Shown here: one piece after another, positions 51,364-60,762 of the stretch | How the letters are laid out: every line of letters starts with the position of its first letter | How positions within the stretch are numbered: the stretch's first letter is position 1 | DNA from: SIG440 sp045120135 | GTDB lineage: Bacteria > Bacillota > Clostridia > Monoglobales > Monoglobaceae | Direction: 5' to 3' | Length of the DNA stretch: 64,000 nt | Assembly (NCBI GenBank): GCA_045120135.1 | Contig: JBGVEN010000001.1 | Location: 248,001 to 312,000, forward strand | Program-made: the position numbers and the translations under genes | The notes under the pieces: generated by a model | Database searches by the model: none | Told to the model about the DNA's origin: nothing | What the model saw: only the letters and a program-made list of their open reading frames with translations

Positions 51364-51828
51364 ATGGCGATAAGAAATATAGTTAAGCATGGCGATGAGG
51401 TGCTTACAAAAAAATGCAGAACAGTTGAAAAGTTTGATGAAAGACTTGAAATGCTTATAGATGATTTATTTGATACACTCTATGACTCGGGCGGTGCAGG
51501 ACTTGCCGCTCCGCAGGTGGGCGTTATGCGACGTGTTGCAGTTATAGATATAGATGATAAACCGTATGAGCTTGTAAATCCCGAAATTATTGCAACCGAG
51601 GGCGAACAGACCGGCGCGGAGGGTTGCCTCAGCTACCCCGGTAAATTCGGTATTGTTACAAGACCAATGAAGGTCAGAGTAAAGGCTCAAGACCGATATG
51701 GCGAATGGCACGAATATGAGGGAGAGGAACTCCTTGCCCGTGCATTCTGTCACGAAATCGACCATCTTGACGGAAATATGTTTATGGACCTTGTTACCGA
51801 ATGGATTGAGGTTGAAGACGAGGACTAA
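51364..51828 (+). CDS. def: peptide deformylase
   Basis: A 154-residue metalloenzyme that removes the N-formyl group from nascent proteins. The three motifs are present: GGAGLAAPQVGV, EGCLSYPG (metal Cys) and HEIDHLDG (metal His pair and catalytic Glu). AGAGAGGTAACGAAA precedes the ATG. It is paired with fmt 23 nt downstream, as in most bacteria. Confidence 0.97.
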   Translation: MAIRNIVKHGDEVLTKKCRTVEKFDERLEMLIDDLFDTLYDSGGAGLAAPQVGVMRRVAVIDIDDKPYELVNPEIIATEGEQTGAEGCLSYPGKFGIVTRPMKVRVKAQDRYGEWHEYEGEELLARAFCHEIDHLDGNMFMDLVTEWIEVEDED

Positions 51829-51851
51829 TTCGCAGAGAGGATTGAACTGAT

Positions 51852-52781
51852 TTGAAAATTCTGTTTATGGGAACACCGGACTTCGCAGTTCCCTGTCTTG
51901 ATATACTGATTAAAAGTGAATATGAGGTCTGCGGCGTTGTAACCCAGCCGGACAAGCCTCAGGGTAGAGGCCACAAGCTGACCCCACCGCCGGTTAAGCG
52001 GTTGGCAATGGAAAACGGAATTGAGGTATTCCAGCCCGAAACCTTGAAAGACTTTGCGTTTAAACCGGAGCTTGAACGCCTAAACCCTGATATGATTGTT
52101 GTTGTGGCGTACGGCAAAATTCTGCCGGAATATATACTTAACTTCCCAAGGTATGGATGTATCAATATGCACGCATCACTATTGCCGAAATATCGTGGTG
52201 CAGGCCCGATACAGTGGTCGGTTATAAACGGTGAGGAAAAAACCGGTATAACCTCAATGCTGATGGAAAAGGGGCTTGATACAGGCGATATGCTTCTGAA
52301 AGTTGAAACTGAAATTGGTGAATACGAGACAGCAAGTGAACTTCATGACCGCCTTATGATTATGGGTGCAGAGCTTCTCATGAAAACAATTGAGGGAATA
52401 AAAACAGGCGAAATAATCCCTGAAAAACAAAATGACGATGACTCCTGCTATGCCCCTATGATAAGCAAGGAAACGGCAAAAATCGACTGGTCAAGGTCGG
52501 CAAAGGTGGTTTCAAAACTAATTGCAGGAATGAATTCCTGGCCTATTGCACACACTCTATATAAGGGCGAGATGCTGAAAATTTACCGAGCAACCGTCAA
52601 GGGTGCAGCAAAAGGTAAAATTGGTCAGATTCTTGCTGCAAACGAAAACGGAATTGAAATTCTTTGCGGTGACGGTGTAAGTATTCTTGCAACCGAAGTG
52701 CAGTTTGCCGGCTCAAAGGCAATGAGGGTTCGTGACTACTTAAACGGACACTCGATTGAAGAGGGCGAAATTCTCGGCTAA
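51852..52781 (+). CDS. fmt: methionyl-tRNA formyltransferase
   Basis: A 309-residue enzyme that formylates initiator Met-tRNA using 10-formyl-THF (supplied by FolD encoded elsewhere in the window). The start MGTPDFAVPCL, the catalytic HASLLPKYRGAGPIQW and the GITSMLMEKGLDTGD motif are clear, with a C-terminal OB-fold tRNA-binding domain. TTG start at 51852 with AGAGAGGATTG about 10 nt upstream. Confidence 0.96.
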   Translation: MKILFMGTPDFAVPCLDILIKSEYEVCGVVTQPDKPQGRGHKLTPPPVKRLAMENGIEVFQPETLKDFAFKPELERLNPDMIVVVAYGKILPEYILNFPRYGCINMHASLLPKYRGAGPIQWSVINGEEKTGITSMLMEKGLDTGDMLLKVETEIGEYETASELHDRLMIMGAELLMKTIEGIKTGEIIPEKQNDDDSCYAPMISKETAKIDWSRSAKVVSKLIAGMNSWPIAHTLYKGEMLKIYRATVKGAAKGKIGQILAANENGIEILCGDGVSILATEVQFAGSKAMRVRDYLNGHSIEEGEILG

Positions 52782-52796
52782 GAAAGGAACAAAATT

Positions 52797-53504
52797 ATGT
52801 TTGGTCTTGGATATTTTTACGGAATTGATATAACATATATTATCTTTGTTATGCCGGCATTGATTTTTGCAATGTATGCGCAGAGCAAGGTTAATACAAC
52901 GTTTAATAAGTACAGAACCGTCAACAACAGACGTGGATACACGGGTGCAGAAATTGCGCGGCGTATTCTGGATATGAATGGACTAAGTAATGTTATTGTT
53001 GAGCGGGTTGCAGGCAATCTGACCGACCACTTTGACCCTAAATCAAATGTTGTCAGACTTTCCGATGCAACCTATTCAAGCACATCTGTTGCGGCAATAG
53101 GAGTTGCTGCACACGAGGTAGGACACGCTGTTCAGTATGCAGAGGGTTATACGCCTATTAAGGTTCGAAATGCAATTGTTCCCGTGGTTCAGATCGCGTC
53201 TTATGCTGCGTGGCCGCTTGCGATATTCGGTATATTATTCAGCTTTTCGGGTCTTGCAAATTTTGGTGTTATTTTGTTTGGCCTTGTTGTTCTGTTTCAG
53301 CTTATAACGCTCCCTGTTGAGTTCAATGCATCAAACAGAGCGATAAAGACATTGGGTGATAATGCAATTTTAGATGTAGAGGAGCTTTCAGCATCCAGAA
53401 AGGTACTCAGTGCTGCGGCAATGACATACGTTGCTTCGGCAGCTGTAGCGATTGCAAACCTTTTAAGACTTCTCGCACTTGTAGGACGAAATAACAGAGA
53501 TTAA
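52797..53504 (+). CDS. YugP-family zinc metallopeptidase
   Basis: A 235-residue membrane-bound putative zinc protease (Zn_peptidase_2). The zinc motif HEVGH is at residues 106-110, preceded by a membrane helix at the N-terminus and followed by two hydrophobic segments (about 125-165) and a C-terminal one. The substrate is unknown. AAGAAAGGAAC precedes the ATG. It is inserted between fmt and rsmB, which are adjacent in Bacillus; this placement is seen in many Clostridia. Confidence 0.9.
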   Translation: MFGLGYFYGIDITYIIFVMPALIFAMYAQSKVNTTFNKYRTVNNRRGYTGAEIARRILDMNGLSNVIVERVAGNLTDHFDPKSNVVRLSDATYSSTSVAAIGVAAHEVGHAVQYAEGYTPIKVRNAIVPVVQIASYAAWPLAIFGILFSFSGLANFGVILFGLVVLFQLITLPVEFNASNRAIKTLGDNAILDVEELSASRKVLSAAAMTYVASAAVAIANLLRLLALVGRNNRD

Positions 53505-53523
53505 AGGAAAAGAGCAGATAAAG

Positions 53524-54834
53524 ATGACGGCACGGGAATCCGCCCTCAGGGCGTTACATAGTATAGATACTCAGGGTGCATATATAAATGTTGCCCTTAA
53601 GCAGGCATTGTCTGTTGACGGAATGTCCCAGCCAGATAAGGGACTTGTAACCGAAATTATTTATGGAGTGGTGTCAAACAAAACCGCAATAGATTATATA
53701 ATTTCGCAGTTTTCAAAGGTTAAACTCAAAAAAATGTCGCCGTGGGTACTGGCAATTCTTCGGATGGGCGTATTCCAGATTTTTTATATGGATAAAATTC
53801 CCCATAGTGCCGCTTGCAACGAGGCGGTAAAGCTTGCAAAAAAATATTCTCACGGCGCAGGTGCAGGGTTCGTAAATGGTGTGCTCAGAAGTGTTTCAAG
53901 AGAATGTGATAGCTTTAAATTTCCCCAAACCGGAAATCCTGTTGCAGACTTGTCGATTGAATATTCTTATCCCGAATGGATGACAGAAAAGCTTGTGGAT
54001 GAATATGGTGCAGAAAAATGTGCTGCGCTTTATGCGGAAAGCCGCAAAGCACATGGCGTGTGTATCCGTGTAAATACACTTAAAACAACTAAAGCAGAAT
54101 TAATCACAATCTTAGCTGATGAGGGTGTAGAATGTGAAAATATTGAGGGTATGGATAATGCCCTTGTGATACACGGCAAATTTAATGCGGAAGCGTCGCA
54201 GCCATACCGTGACGGGCTTTTCTCACTGCAGAATATTTCGTCACAAATGGCGGTTGAAGCACTTGCCCCACAAAAGGACGATTTTGTTATTGATATGTGT
54301 GCTGCACCGGGCGGCAAAAGCTGTGCTGCGGCAGAGCGAATGGGTAACGAGGGCAAGGTTTTATCCTTTGATGTGTTTGACCATAAAATAAAGCTGATAC
54401 AAAATGCGGCAAAGCGTCTTGGTATCAGCATAATAGATGCAAGAGTGGGTGATTCGACCGTTCCTTGTGAAGAACTGTTGGGCAAAGCCGACAGAGTGCT
54501 TGCAGATGTTCCGTGTTCGGGACTCGGCGTTATCCACAAAAAGCCGGATATTAAATGGAGCCGTAAGGAATCTGATATAGCGGAGCTTTGTGAAATACAG
54601 GCGAAAATTCTTGAGGTTGCGGCATCGTATGTTAAAGACAGCGGTGTGCTTGTTTACAGCACCTGCACAATTCTTCCGGAGGAAAACAGACTCCAAATTC
54701 AAGAATTTTTAAAACACCACAATGAATTTGAAAAAATATCCGAACAACAGATATTGACCGGAGCGCTTGGTGAAAGCGGATTTTATATTTGTAAAATGGT
54801 GAAAAGAAATGAAAACAGAACTATTAAGTCTTAA
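53524..54834 (+). CDS. rsmB: 16S rRNA m5C967 methyltransferase RsmB
   Basis: A 436-residue enzyme with an N-terminal NusB-like RNA-binding domain (1-140) and a SAM methyltransferase domain. The SAM loop is DMCAAPGGKSCAAAE; the two catalytic cysteines are in ADVPCSGLG and VYSTCTILPEEN. AAAGGAAAAGAGC precedes the ATG. It overlaps rlmN by 26 bp. Confidence 0.95.
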   Translation: MTARESALRALHSIDTQGAYINVALKQALSVDGMSQPDKGLVTEIIYGVVSNKTAIDYIISQFSKVKLKKMSPWVLAILRMGVFQIFYMDKIPHSAACNEAVKLAKKYSHGAGAGFVNGVLRSVSRECDSFKFPQTGNPVADLSIEYSYPEWMTEKLVDEYGAEKCAALYAESRKAHGVCIRVNTLKTTKAELITILADEGVECENIEGMDNALVIHGKFNAEASQPYRDGLFSLQNISSQMAVEALAPQKDDFVIDMCAAPGGKSCAAAERMGNEGKVLSFDVFDHKIKLIQNAAKRLGISIIDARVGDSTVPCEELLGKADRVLADVPCSGLGVIHKKPDIKWSRKESDIAELCEIQAKILEVAASYVKDSGVLVYSTCTILPEENRLQIQEFLKHHNEFEKISEQQILTGALGESGFYICKMVKRNENRTIKS

Positions 54835-55849
54835 CTTAAGTGAGCTTGAGGAACTTGTCAAAGATATGGGACAGCCAAAGTTTCGCGGTAAGCAGATATA
54901 TGAATGGCTGTATAAGGGTGCGGAAACCTTTGAGGAAATGAAAAATCTTCCCAAAGACTTTCGGCAGAAACTTTCAGAGGAGACATATATTGGTGCGGCA
55001 AAAATTGCAGAAAAATTTGTCTCAAAGATTGACGAAACCCGTAAGTATCTGTTACAATTAAATGATGGGAATTATGTTGAAGCGGTTCTTATGAAATACG
55101 AGTACGGCTACACAATTTGTATATCCACTCAGGTCGGCTGCAGAATGGGTTGTAAGTTCTGTGCATCTACCATCGGCGGTAAAGAACGAGACCTTAGTGC
55201 AGGGGAGTTACTCAGCCAGATAATCTGCGTGCAAAAGGATTTGGGACAGAGAATTTCCAATATAGTTATGATGGGTATAGGCGAGCCGCTTGATAACTTT
55301 GATAATGTATTAAAGTTTATCGAGCTTGTCAATGCACCGGGAGGACTTAATATCGGGCAGCGACATATTTCGCTGTCAACCTGCGGTCTTGCGGAAAAAA
55401 TGCGGGAGCTTGCCGACAGAGAACTACAGATAACTCTGTTGATTTCTCTCCACGCACCGAATAATGAAAAGCGCTCGGCAATTATGCCGATTAACAAAAA
55501 GTATTCCGTTGAGGAAGTGCTGTCAGCCTGTGATTATTACATAGAAAAGACGGGTAGGCGTATTTCCTTTGAATATACGTTGATTTCAGGGGTGAATGAC
55601 TCCATAGCAGAGGCTGACGAGCTTGCAACACTTCTCCGTGGTAAATTGTGCCATGTAAATCTTATCCCTGTTAACAAGGTTGAGGAAACTGGATTTGAAA
55701 AAGGCGACAAGGCGCGTATTGAGGCGTTCAGAAAACAGCTTGAAAAACGTGGAATACAGGCAACTGTTCGCCGTGAAATGGGTAGCGATATAAATGCCGC
55801 TTGCGGACAGCTGCGGAAGAAAAAGAACTTGGAACAAAAATGTGACTAA
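54809..55849 (+). CDS. rlmN: 23S rRNA/tRNA m2A2503 methyltransferase RlmN
   Basis: A 346-residue radical SAM methyltransferase. The CxxxCxxC cluster motif is in CISTQVGCRMGCKFCAST; the other catalytic Cys is near the C-terminus (NAACGQLR). N-terminal RNA-binding region 1-90 (KFRGKQIYEWLYKG). It modifies A2503 of 23S rRNA and A37 of some tRNAs. Its start lies inside rsmB, so translation is coupled. Confidence 0.96.
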   Translation: MKTELLSLNLSELEELVKDMGQPKFRGKQIYEWLYKGAETFEEMKNLPKDFRQKLSEETYIGAAKIAEKFVSKIDETRKYLLQLNDGNYVEAVLMKYEYGYTICISTQVGCRMGCKFCASTIGGKERDLSAGELLSQIICVQKDLGQRISNIVMMGIGEPLDNFDNVLKFIELVNAPGGLNIGQRHISLSTCGLAEKMRELADRELQITLLISLHAPNNEKRSAIMPINKKYSVEEVLSACDYYIEKTGRRISFEYTLISGVNDSIAEADELATLLRGKLCHVNLIPVNKVEETGFEKGDKARIEAFRKQLEKRGIQATVRREMGSDINAACGQLRKKKNLEQKCD

Positions 55850-55896
55850 TAGACTTGAAAAACAGTCCTCCAAAGGGACAGAAAGGCAATGATAGT

Positions 55897-56658
55897 ATGG
55901 TTATTGAAGTATGTGGTCTGACCAACAAAGGCAGACTCCGTGAACTTAACGAAGACAACTTCATAATATGCGGCTTTGATGATGGCAAACTTCAGGGTAT
56001 CGCGGTCCTTGCCGATGGTATGGGCGGACACAACGCTGGTGAAGTAGCGAGTGCCAAAGCTGCAGAGTTAATAGCTCTTGATTTGGTGGGCAGACTCGAC
56101 GAGCCAGACGAAAGAAAGTTAAATCAGAATATGGCGTCTGCAATAGACTTTGCAAATTCTGAAATTTACAGGATGTCTCTTCATAACAGGGAACAGGCAG
56201 GTATGGGTACAACTTTGGTAGTGTCGCTTGTTAAGGATGGCAAAGTTAAAATTGCCAATATTGGTGACAGCCGTACCTATGTGGTGACCGAAAAGAAGAT
56301 ACGCAAGATTACGGTGGATCATTCGGTTGTTGAAGAGCTTGTCAAAAGCGGCTCAATTACACCCGAGGAGGCTCGTAACCATCCGGATAAAAATATTATA
56401 ACCCGTGCTGTTGGAACAGAGGAATATGTAGACGCAGATTTTTATGAATACACCCCCATGGGTGGTGAAACAATTCTTATGTGCAGTGACGGTCTTTATG
56501 AAATGGTTACTGATAAGGAAATAAGGAACATAGTAAATAAATACGAAGATTTGAAAGAGGCAGTAAAAGCCTTGATTGATGCGGCAAACGAAAACGGCGG
56601 CGTAGATAATATAACAGTTGTTGCCCTTCGATTTAAAAAGGGGGAGGAAAACATATGA
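55897..56658 (+). CDS. prpC: PP2C-type serine/threonine phosphatase
   Basis: A 253-residue metal-dependent phosphatase opposing the adjacent kinase PrkC. Metal-binding motifs are ADGMGGHNAGEVAS, GMGTTLV, NIGDSRTYV and MCSDGLYEMV. ATG 55897 is preceded by GAAAGG at a 10-nt distance; a 14-codon-longer TTG start lacks a ribosome binding site. Its stop overlaps the kinase start (ATGA). Confidence 0.95.
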   Translation: MVIEVCGLTNKGRLRELNEDNFIICGFDDGKLQGIAVLADGMGGHNAGEVASAKAAELIALDLVGRLDEPDERKLNQNMASAIDFANSEIYRMSLHNREQAGMGTTLVVSLVKDGKVKIANIGDSRTYVVTEKKIRKITVDHSVVEELVKSGSITPEEARNHPDKNIITRAVGTEEYVDADFYEYTPMGGETILMCSDGLYEMVTDKEIRNIVNKYEDLKEAVKALIDAANENGGVDNITVVALRFKKGEENI

Positions 56659-58559
56659 CTTTAATTGGTAAGGTTCTTGCGGACCGTTATGAAATACTTG
56701 AAGAAATAGGAAGCGGCGGAATGGCCGTTGTTTACAAAGCAAAATGCCGTCTGCTCAATCGTTTTGTTGCGGTAAAGGTTTTAAGACCCGACCTGCAGAA
56801 TGACGATGAATTTGTGCGTCGCTTCAATGTTGAGGCTCAGGCTGCAGCAAGCCTCACTCATCCCAATATTGTATCAATATTCGATGTTGGCAACGAGGGA
56901 GGTCTCCACTACATTGTAATGGAATATATTCAGGGTGTAACGCTTAAGGAGTATATTGACGAAAAGCATATTCTTCCCTGGCGTGAAGCAGCAGGCTATG
57001 CAATTCAAATTGCCCAAGGTCTTGAACAGGCACATAAAAATTCCATTATCCATCGTGATATCAAGCCACACAATATAATAATAAAGGAAGACGGCGTGCT
57101 CAAGGTTACCGACTTTGGTATTGCCCGTGCTAATGTTCAAAAAACAATGACCTGTGAGGACAGTGCAATCGGCTCTGTTCATTATATATCACCCGAACAG
57201 GCAAGAGGCGGATATACCGACGAGCGTTCGGATATCTATTCACTGGGTATCGTTTTATATGAAATGTTAACGGGAACAGTTCCCTTTGACAGCGACCGTC
57301 CGGTAACAGTTGCAATTATGCATCTTCAGGAAAAACCTGTTCCGCCCAGAGAGAAAAATCTCAGTATTCCTCTTGCACTGGAACGTATTGTGCTTAAGGC
57401 GATAACAAAAGAGGTTTCGTCAAGATACAAAACAGCGGCAGAAATGGCAGCAGATCTCGAAAGTGTTCTCAATGACCCCAGCCGTGAAGTGGTTAAAGTC
57501 CCAGAACCGGCAGAAAATCCGGCAGAGGATATGGGCGCAACCAAAAAGATGCCTGCAGTAAAGCTCGAAACAATTGAAAAGATTGAAGTAGTTGAGGAAG
57601 AGGTTAAGGAAGAGGTTAAGGAAGAGGTTAAACCTGTAAACACTCCTCCGAAACAACCCGTGAAGAAAGCTAAGCCTGCCAATATTGACAGGAAAAAAGA
57701 AAAGAAGGTAATCACAGTTGCAATTGCCTGTGCTGTTGCGGTAATTCTTTTGATTTCAGTTGCATTTTTGTCAATTACTGGCATAGGTGGAATGATTATG
57801 GGCAGCAAAACAGTTGATATTCCCGACCTTGAAGGTATGCTCTATGAGGAAGCGGTTGAGAAGTATGTAAATGTTGATAATGAAAATGCGGAATACAGAT
57901 TCAACATCATCAAGGGCAAGAGTGTTGAAAACAATCTGAAAGAGGGAACAATTCTTAGTCAGGACCCCGAGGGTGGAAGCAAGGTTAAAAAGAAGGATGT
58001 TGTTGTAATTACAGTTGAACTCAGTGCCGGAAGCTCTGAAATAATACTCAAAAGCTACACAAGATATAAGGATTCAAGAAATGTAGAGCTTGAAATGGAA
58101 AATCTCGGACTACGTGCCGAGTTTGTTGAAGAATTCAGCGACACAATTCCAACAGGCTCGATAATCAGTCAGGAGCCTCAGTCGGGTGCAACGGTTAAAA
58201 AGGGTGATAAGATTACATTTTATGTAAGCAAAGGTCCGGAAGAGAACGAACCCGACGAGGGAGAGAATAAGCCTTCCAACAATGATAACAAGCCAAGTGG
58301 CGGCAACACCACCACAGAAAAACCGGAAGACCCAAAACCTCCGGTTCAGAAAAAGAGTACAATGCTGACCCTTTACGGACCTAAAAATAAAGCCAGCGCT
58401 TTGGTGCAGGTAAATGTAAATGGTTCAAATGTATACAGTAAAAATCTTGCTCAGGGAACAAGTGATGTGGTACGCCTTGAGGGAACATCAAGCAGCGTGG
58501 AGGTTGAAATTTTCCACGACGGAGTATCTCAGCAAAAGAGCACAGTTAAGCTTCACTAA
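56655..58559 (+). CDS. prkC: PASTA-domain serine/threonine protein kinase
   Basis: A 634-residue membrane kinase that senses muropeptides or lipid II and regulates cell-wall growth or spore germination. Kinase domain about 10-270 with IGSGGMAVVYKA, the ATP Lys in VAVKVLRPD, HRDIKPHN and DFGIARA. A charged linker contains the repeated EEVK unit (about 316-326). A membrane helix is at about 353-378, then only two PASTA domains (about 386-460 and 463-530), where Bacillus has three. A Pro/Asn/Gly-rich spacer precedes a C-terminal beta-rich domain of about 65 residues (from about 565) that I do not recognise. Confidence 0.95.
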   Translation: MTLIGKVLADRYEILEEIGSGGMAVVYKAKCRLLNRFVAVKVLRPDLQNDDEFVRRFNVEAQAAASLTHPNIVSIFDVGNEGGLHYIVMEYIQGVTLKEYIDEKHILPWREAAGYAIQIAQGLEQAHKNSIIHRDIKPHNIIIKEDGVLKVTDFGIARANVQKTMTCEDSAIGSVHYISPEQARGGYTDERSDIYSLGIVLYEMLTGTVPFDSDRPVTVAIMHLQEKPVPPREKNLSIPLALERIVLKAITKEVSSRYKTAAEMAADLESVLNDPSREVVKVPEPAENPAEDMGATKKMPAVKLETIEKIEVVEEEVKEEVKEEVKPVNTPPKQPVKKAKPANIDRKKEKKVITVAIACAVAVILLISVAFLSITGIGGMIMGSKTVDIPDLEGMLYEEAVEKYVNVDNENAEYRFNIIKGKSVENNLKEGTILSQDPEGGSKVKKKDVVVITVELSAGSSEIILKSYTRYKDSRNVELEMENLGLRAEFVEEFSDTIPTGSIISQEPQSGATVKKGDKITFYVSKGPEENEPDEGENKPSNNDNKPSGGNTTTEKPEDPKPPVQKKSTMLTLYGPKNKASALVQVNVNGSNVYSKNLAQGTSDVVRLEGTSSSVEVEIFHDGVSQQKSTVKLH

Positions 58560-58573
58560 AAAAGGAGAGACTG

Positions 58574-59449
58574 ATGAAGAGTCTTGAAGGAGTTATCGTA
58601 AAAGGCATAGGTGGCTTTTATTATGTCGACACAGCTGACGGCTTGATTGAATGTCGTGCAAGAGGAATTTTTCGTAAAAAAGGAATGTCTCCGCTTGTGG
58701 GTGATGAGGTTGTTATATCAACCGAGGACGGAAAAACCGGTGCGGTGGACGAGATAAAGCCACGCCGCAACTCGCTTATCAGACCGGCAGTAGCCAATGT
58801 TACACATATGATGGCTGTAGTTGCGCTTGAAAGCCCTAAACCCAATCCATATGTTCTTGACAAGCTGATTGCTTCGGCAGAATTTGCAAACCTTAAAATT
58901 TCGGTTTGCTTTAATAAAAGTGACCTCGTAGGGGATACAAGCCTTGCAGAGGTGTATTCCTCTGCAGGTTTTAATACGGTCATAGCCAGTGCGGCGGAAA
59001 ATGTAAATGTCGATGGACTAAAAGCCTTACTAAAAGATGAAATAACCGTTTTTGCAGGTAACTCCGGTGTCGGAAAATCAAGCCTGCTCAACAGAATAAT
59101 GGAAAGAGACTTGTTTGAAACCGGCAAAATAAGCGATAAAACAGAGCGAGGCAGACACACAACCAGACATTCCGAACTGGTCAGCTTGCCCTTTGGAGGT
59201 TATATAATTGACACTCCAGGGTTCAGCTCGTTTGAATTGGATATGATTCCCCTTGAGGAACTGTCCGGACTGTTCAGAGAGTTCAAAAACCATACAACAG
59301 GATGCAGATTTCTGGACTGCCGCCACATATCAGAGCCTAATTGTAGTGTTACGGCGGCGATTGAAAATGGCGAAATTTCACAAGTGCGTCACGAAAGCTA
59401 CAAACAGCTTTATGATGAAATAAAAAAAGCTAAACAAAATCAATTCTAA
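58574..59449 (+). CDS. rsgA: ribosome small subunit-dependent GTPase RsgA
   Basis: A 291-residue circularly permuted GTPase that helps 30S maturation. N-terminal OB fold (1-70), then G4 CFNKSDL before G1 GNSGVGKSSLLN (about 162) and G3 DTPG. A C-terminal zinc motif with Cys-Cys-His-Cys (CRFLDCRHISEPNC) completes it. AAAGGAGAGACTG precedes the ATG. Its place after prkC is conserved. Confidence 0.96.
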   Translation: MKSLEGVIVKGIGGFYYVDTADGLIECRARGIFRKKGMSPLVGDEVVISTEDGKTGAVDEIKPRRNSLIRPAVANVTHMMAVVALESPKPNPYVLDKLIASAEFANLKISVCFNKSDLVGDTSLAEVYSSAGFNTVIASAAENVNVDGLKALLKDEITVFAGNSGVGKSSLLNRIMERDLFETGKISDKTERGRHTTRHSELVSLPFGGYIIDTPGFSSFELDMIPLEELSGLFREFKNHTTGCRFLDCRHISEPNCSVTAAIENGEISQVRHESYKQLYDEIKKAKQNQF

Positions 59450-59463
59450 GGAGAATACAGATT

Positions 59464-60123
59464 ATGAAAAACATTAAAATTGCACCCTCTATTCTTGCAG
59501 CAGATGCAGCAAATCTTGCAGAGGAATTGAAAAAAATTGAAGTTGGCGGAGCTGACTATGTCCATGTGGATGTAATGGACGGTCACTTTGTTCCCAATAT
59601 GGGATTTTCACCCGATATCACAAAAATGCTCAGGAAACATTCAAACCTTGTTTTTGATGTGCATCTTATGATTTCTGAGCCTATGAAGTACATAGAAACT
59701 TTCGTAAAGGCAGGCGCAGACATTGTAACCTTCCATCACGAGGCGGTTGAAAACCCTGCAGAGGTTATTGATTATATCCACAGCCTTGGCGTAAAGGCGG
59801 GCGTTTCCGTTAAGCCGGGTACAGATGTTGCAGTTGTTGCACCATATCTTGAAAAGCTTGATTTACTCCTTATAATGACTGTTGAACCAGGCTTTGGTGG
59901 TCAGTCTTATATCGAGGCAATGAACGACAAAATCAAAAAGGCAAGAACTATGATTGACGCTCTCGGCAAGGATATTGACCTTGAGGTTGACGGTGGTGTT
60001 ACAGCAAAGAATATAGATATGCCTGCCGGCAGTGGTGCAAATGTAATGGTTGCAGGCTCTGCCGTGTTTAAGGCGGAGGATATTCCGGCTGTTATTGCTG
60101 AAATGAGAGCTGCTGCAAAATGA
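59464..60123 (+). CDS. rpe: ribulose-phosphate 3-epimerase
   Basis: A 219-residue TIM-barrel enzyme of the pentose phosphate pathway. Metal and substrate motifs are APSILAADAANL, HVDVMDGHFVPN, DVHLMI, VEPGFGGQ and EVDGGV. CTAAGGAGAATAC precedes the ATG. It ends in a 4-bp overlap with the thiN start (ATGA). Confidence 0.97.
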   Translation: MKNIKIAPSILAADAANLAEELKKIEVGGADYVHVDVMDGHFVPNMGFSPDITKMLRKHSNLVFDVHLMISEPMKYIETFVKAGADIVTFHHEAVENPAEVIDYIHSLGVKAGVSVKPGTDVAVVAPYLEKLDLLLIMTVEPGFGGQSYIEAMNDKIKKARTMIDALGKDIDLEVDGGVTAKNIDMPAGSGANVMVAGSAVFKAEDIPAVIAEMRAAAK

Positions 60124-60743
60124 GATGTTTCATATTTGGCTCAGCTCCAATAGAGTCTTATAACTATCTTAAGAGCACAGATTTTAGCGACTCGCTGATT
60201 ATATGTGCTGACGGTGGAATAAAACACGCCGAAGCACTCGGCTTGACCCCCGATGTATGGCTGGGTGATGGAGATTCATTGAGCGGTGACAATATTGAGG
60301 TCAGGGAACGCTATACATTTCCCGTACGCAAGGATAATACCGATATGGACCTTGCAATTGAGCTTGCTCTTGAAAAGGGCTGCAGGGATATTACCGTTAT
60401 CGGCGGTATAGGTGGAAGACGCGACCACGAGTTTTCGCATTTCTGCCTGCTGAAAAAGCTTCTTGAAAACGGTGCAAGGGGTCGCTTTATCGACGAGAAG
60501 AATGAGATTTCAATGGAGGATAAAAGCTTTACTGTTTACCCTGATGATAAGAAGTATATTTCGTTCTTTCCCTTTGGCGGTGATGTAACGAACTTCTCGG
60601 TTAAGGGACTCAGATACGATGCAGAGGGTATGTACCTTTCGTGCAGTAAGGTGCAGGCAAGCAGTAATTGCTTTGACGGCGAAAATGAAGCGTATGTAAC
60701 ATTTGACAGCGGATATGTTCTTGTGATAAGGTCAAACGACTAA
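60120..60743 (+). CDS. thiN: thiamine diphosphokinase
   Basis: A 207-residue enzyme that makes thiamine diphosphate from thiamine, the cofactor needed by the E1 enzyme at the left of the window. Motifs CADGGIKHAEALGLTPDVWLGDGDS, RKDNTDMDLAIELAL and GGIGGRRDHEF are diagnostic. The start overlaps rpe by 4 bp. In Bacillus spoVM and rpmB follow; here a secreted protein gene follows instead. Confidence 0.94.
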   Translation: MRCFIFGSAPIESYNYLKSTDFSDSLIICADGGIKHAEALGLTPDVWLGDGDSLSGDNIEVRERYTFPVRKDNTDMDLAIELALEKGCRDITVIGGIGGRRDHEFSHFCLLKKLLENGARGRFIDEKNEISMEDKSFTVYPDDKKYISFFPFGGDVTNFSVKGLRYDAEGMYLSCSKVQASSNCFDGENEAYVTFDSGYVLVIRSND

Positions 60744-60762
60744 ATTTAACAGAGGTAATGAT

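Noticed and set aside
57590..57635. Frameshift-prone repeat breaking prkC
   Set aside because: The GAGGTTAAGGAA repeat unit is 12 bp, so it keeps the frame, and the kinase reads through intact.
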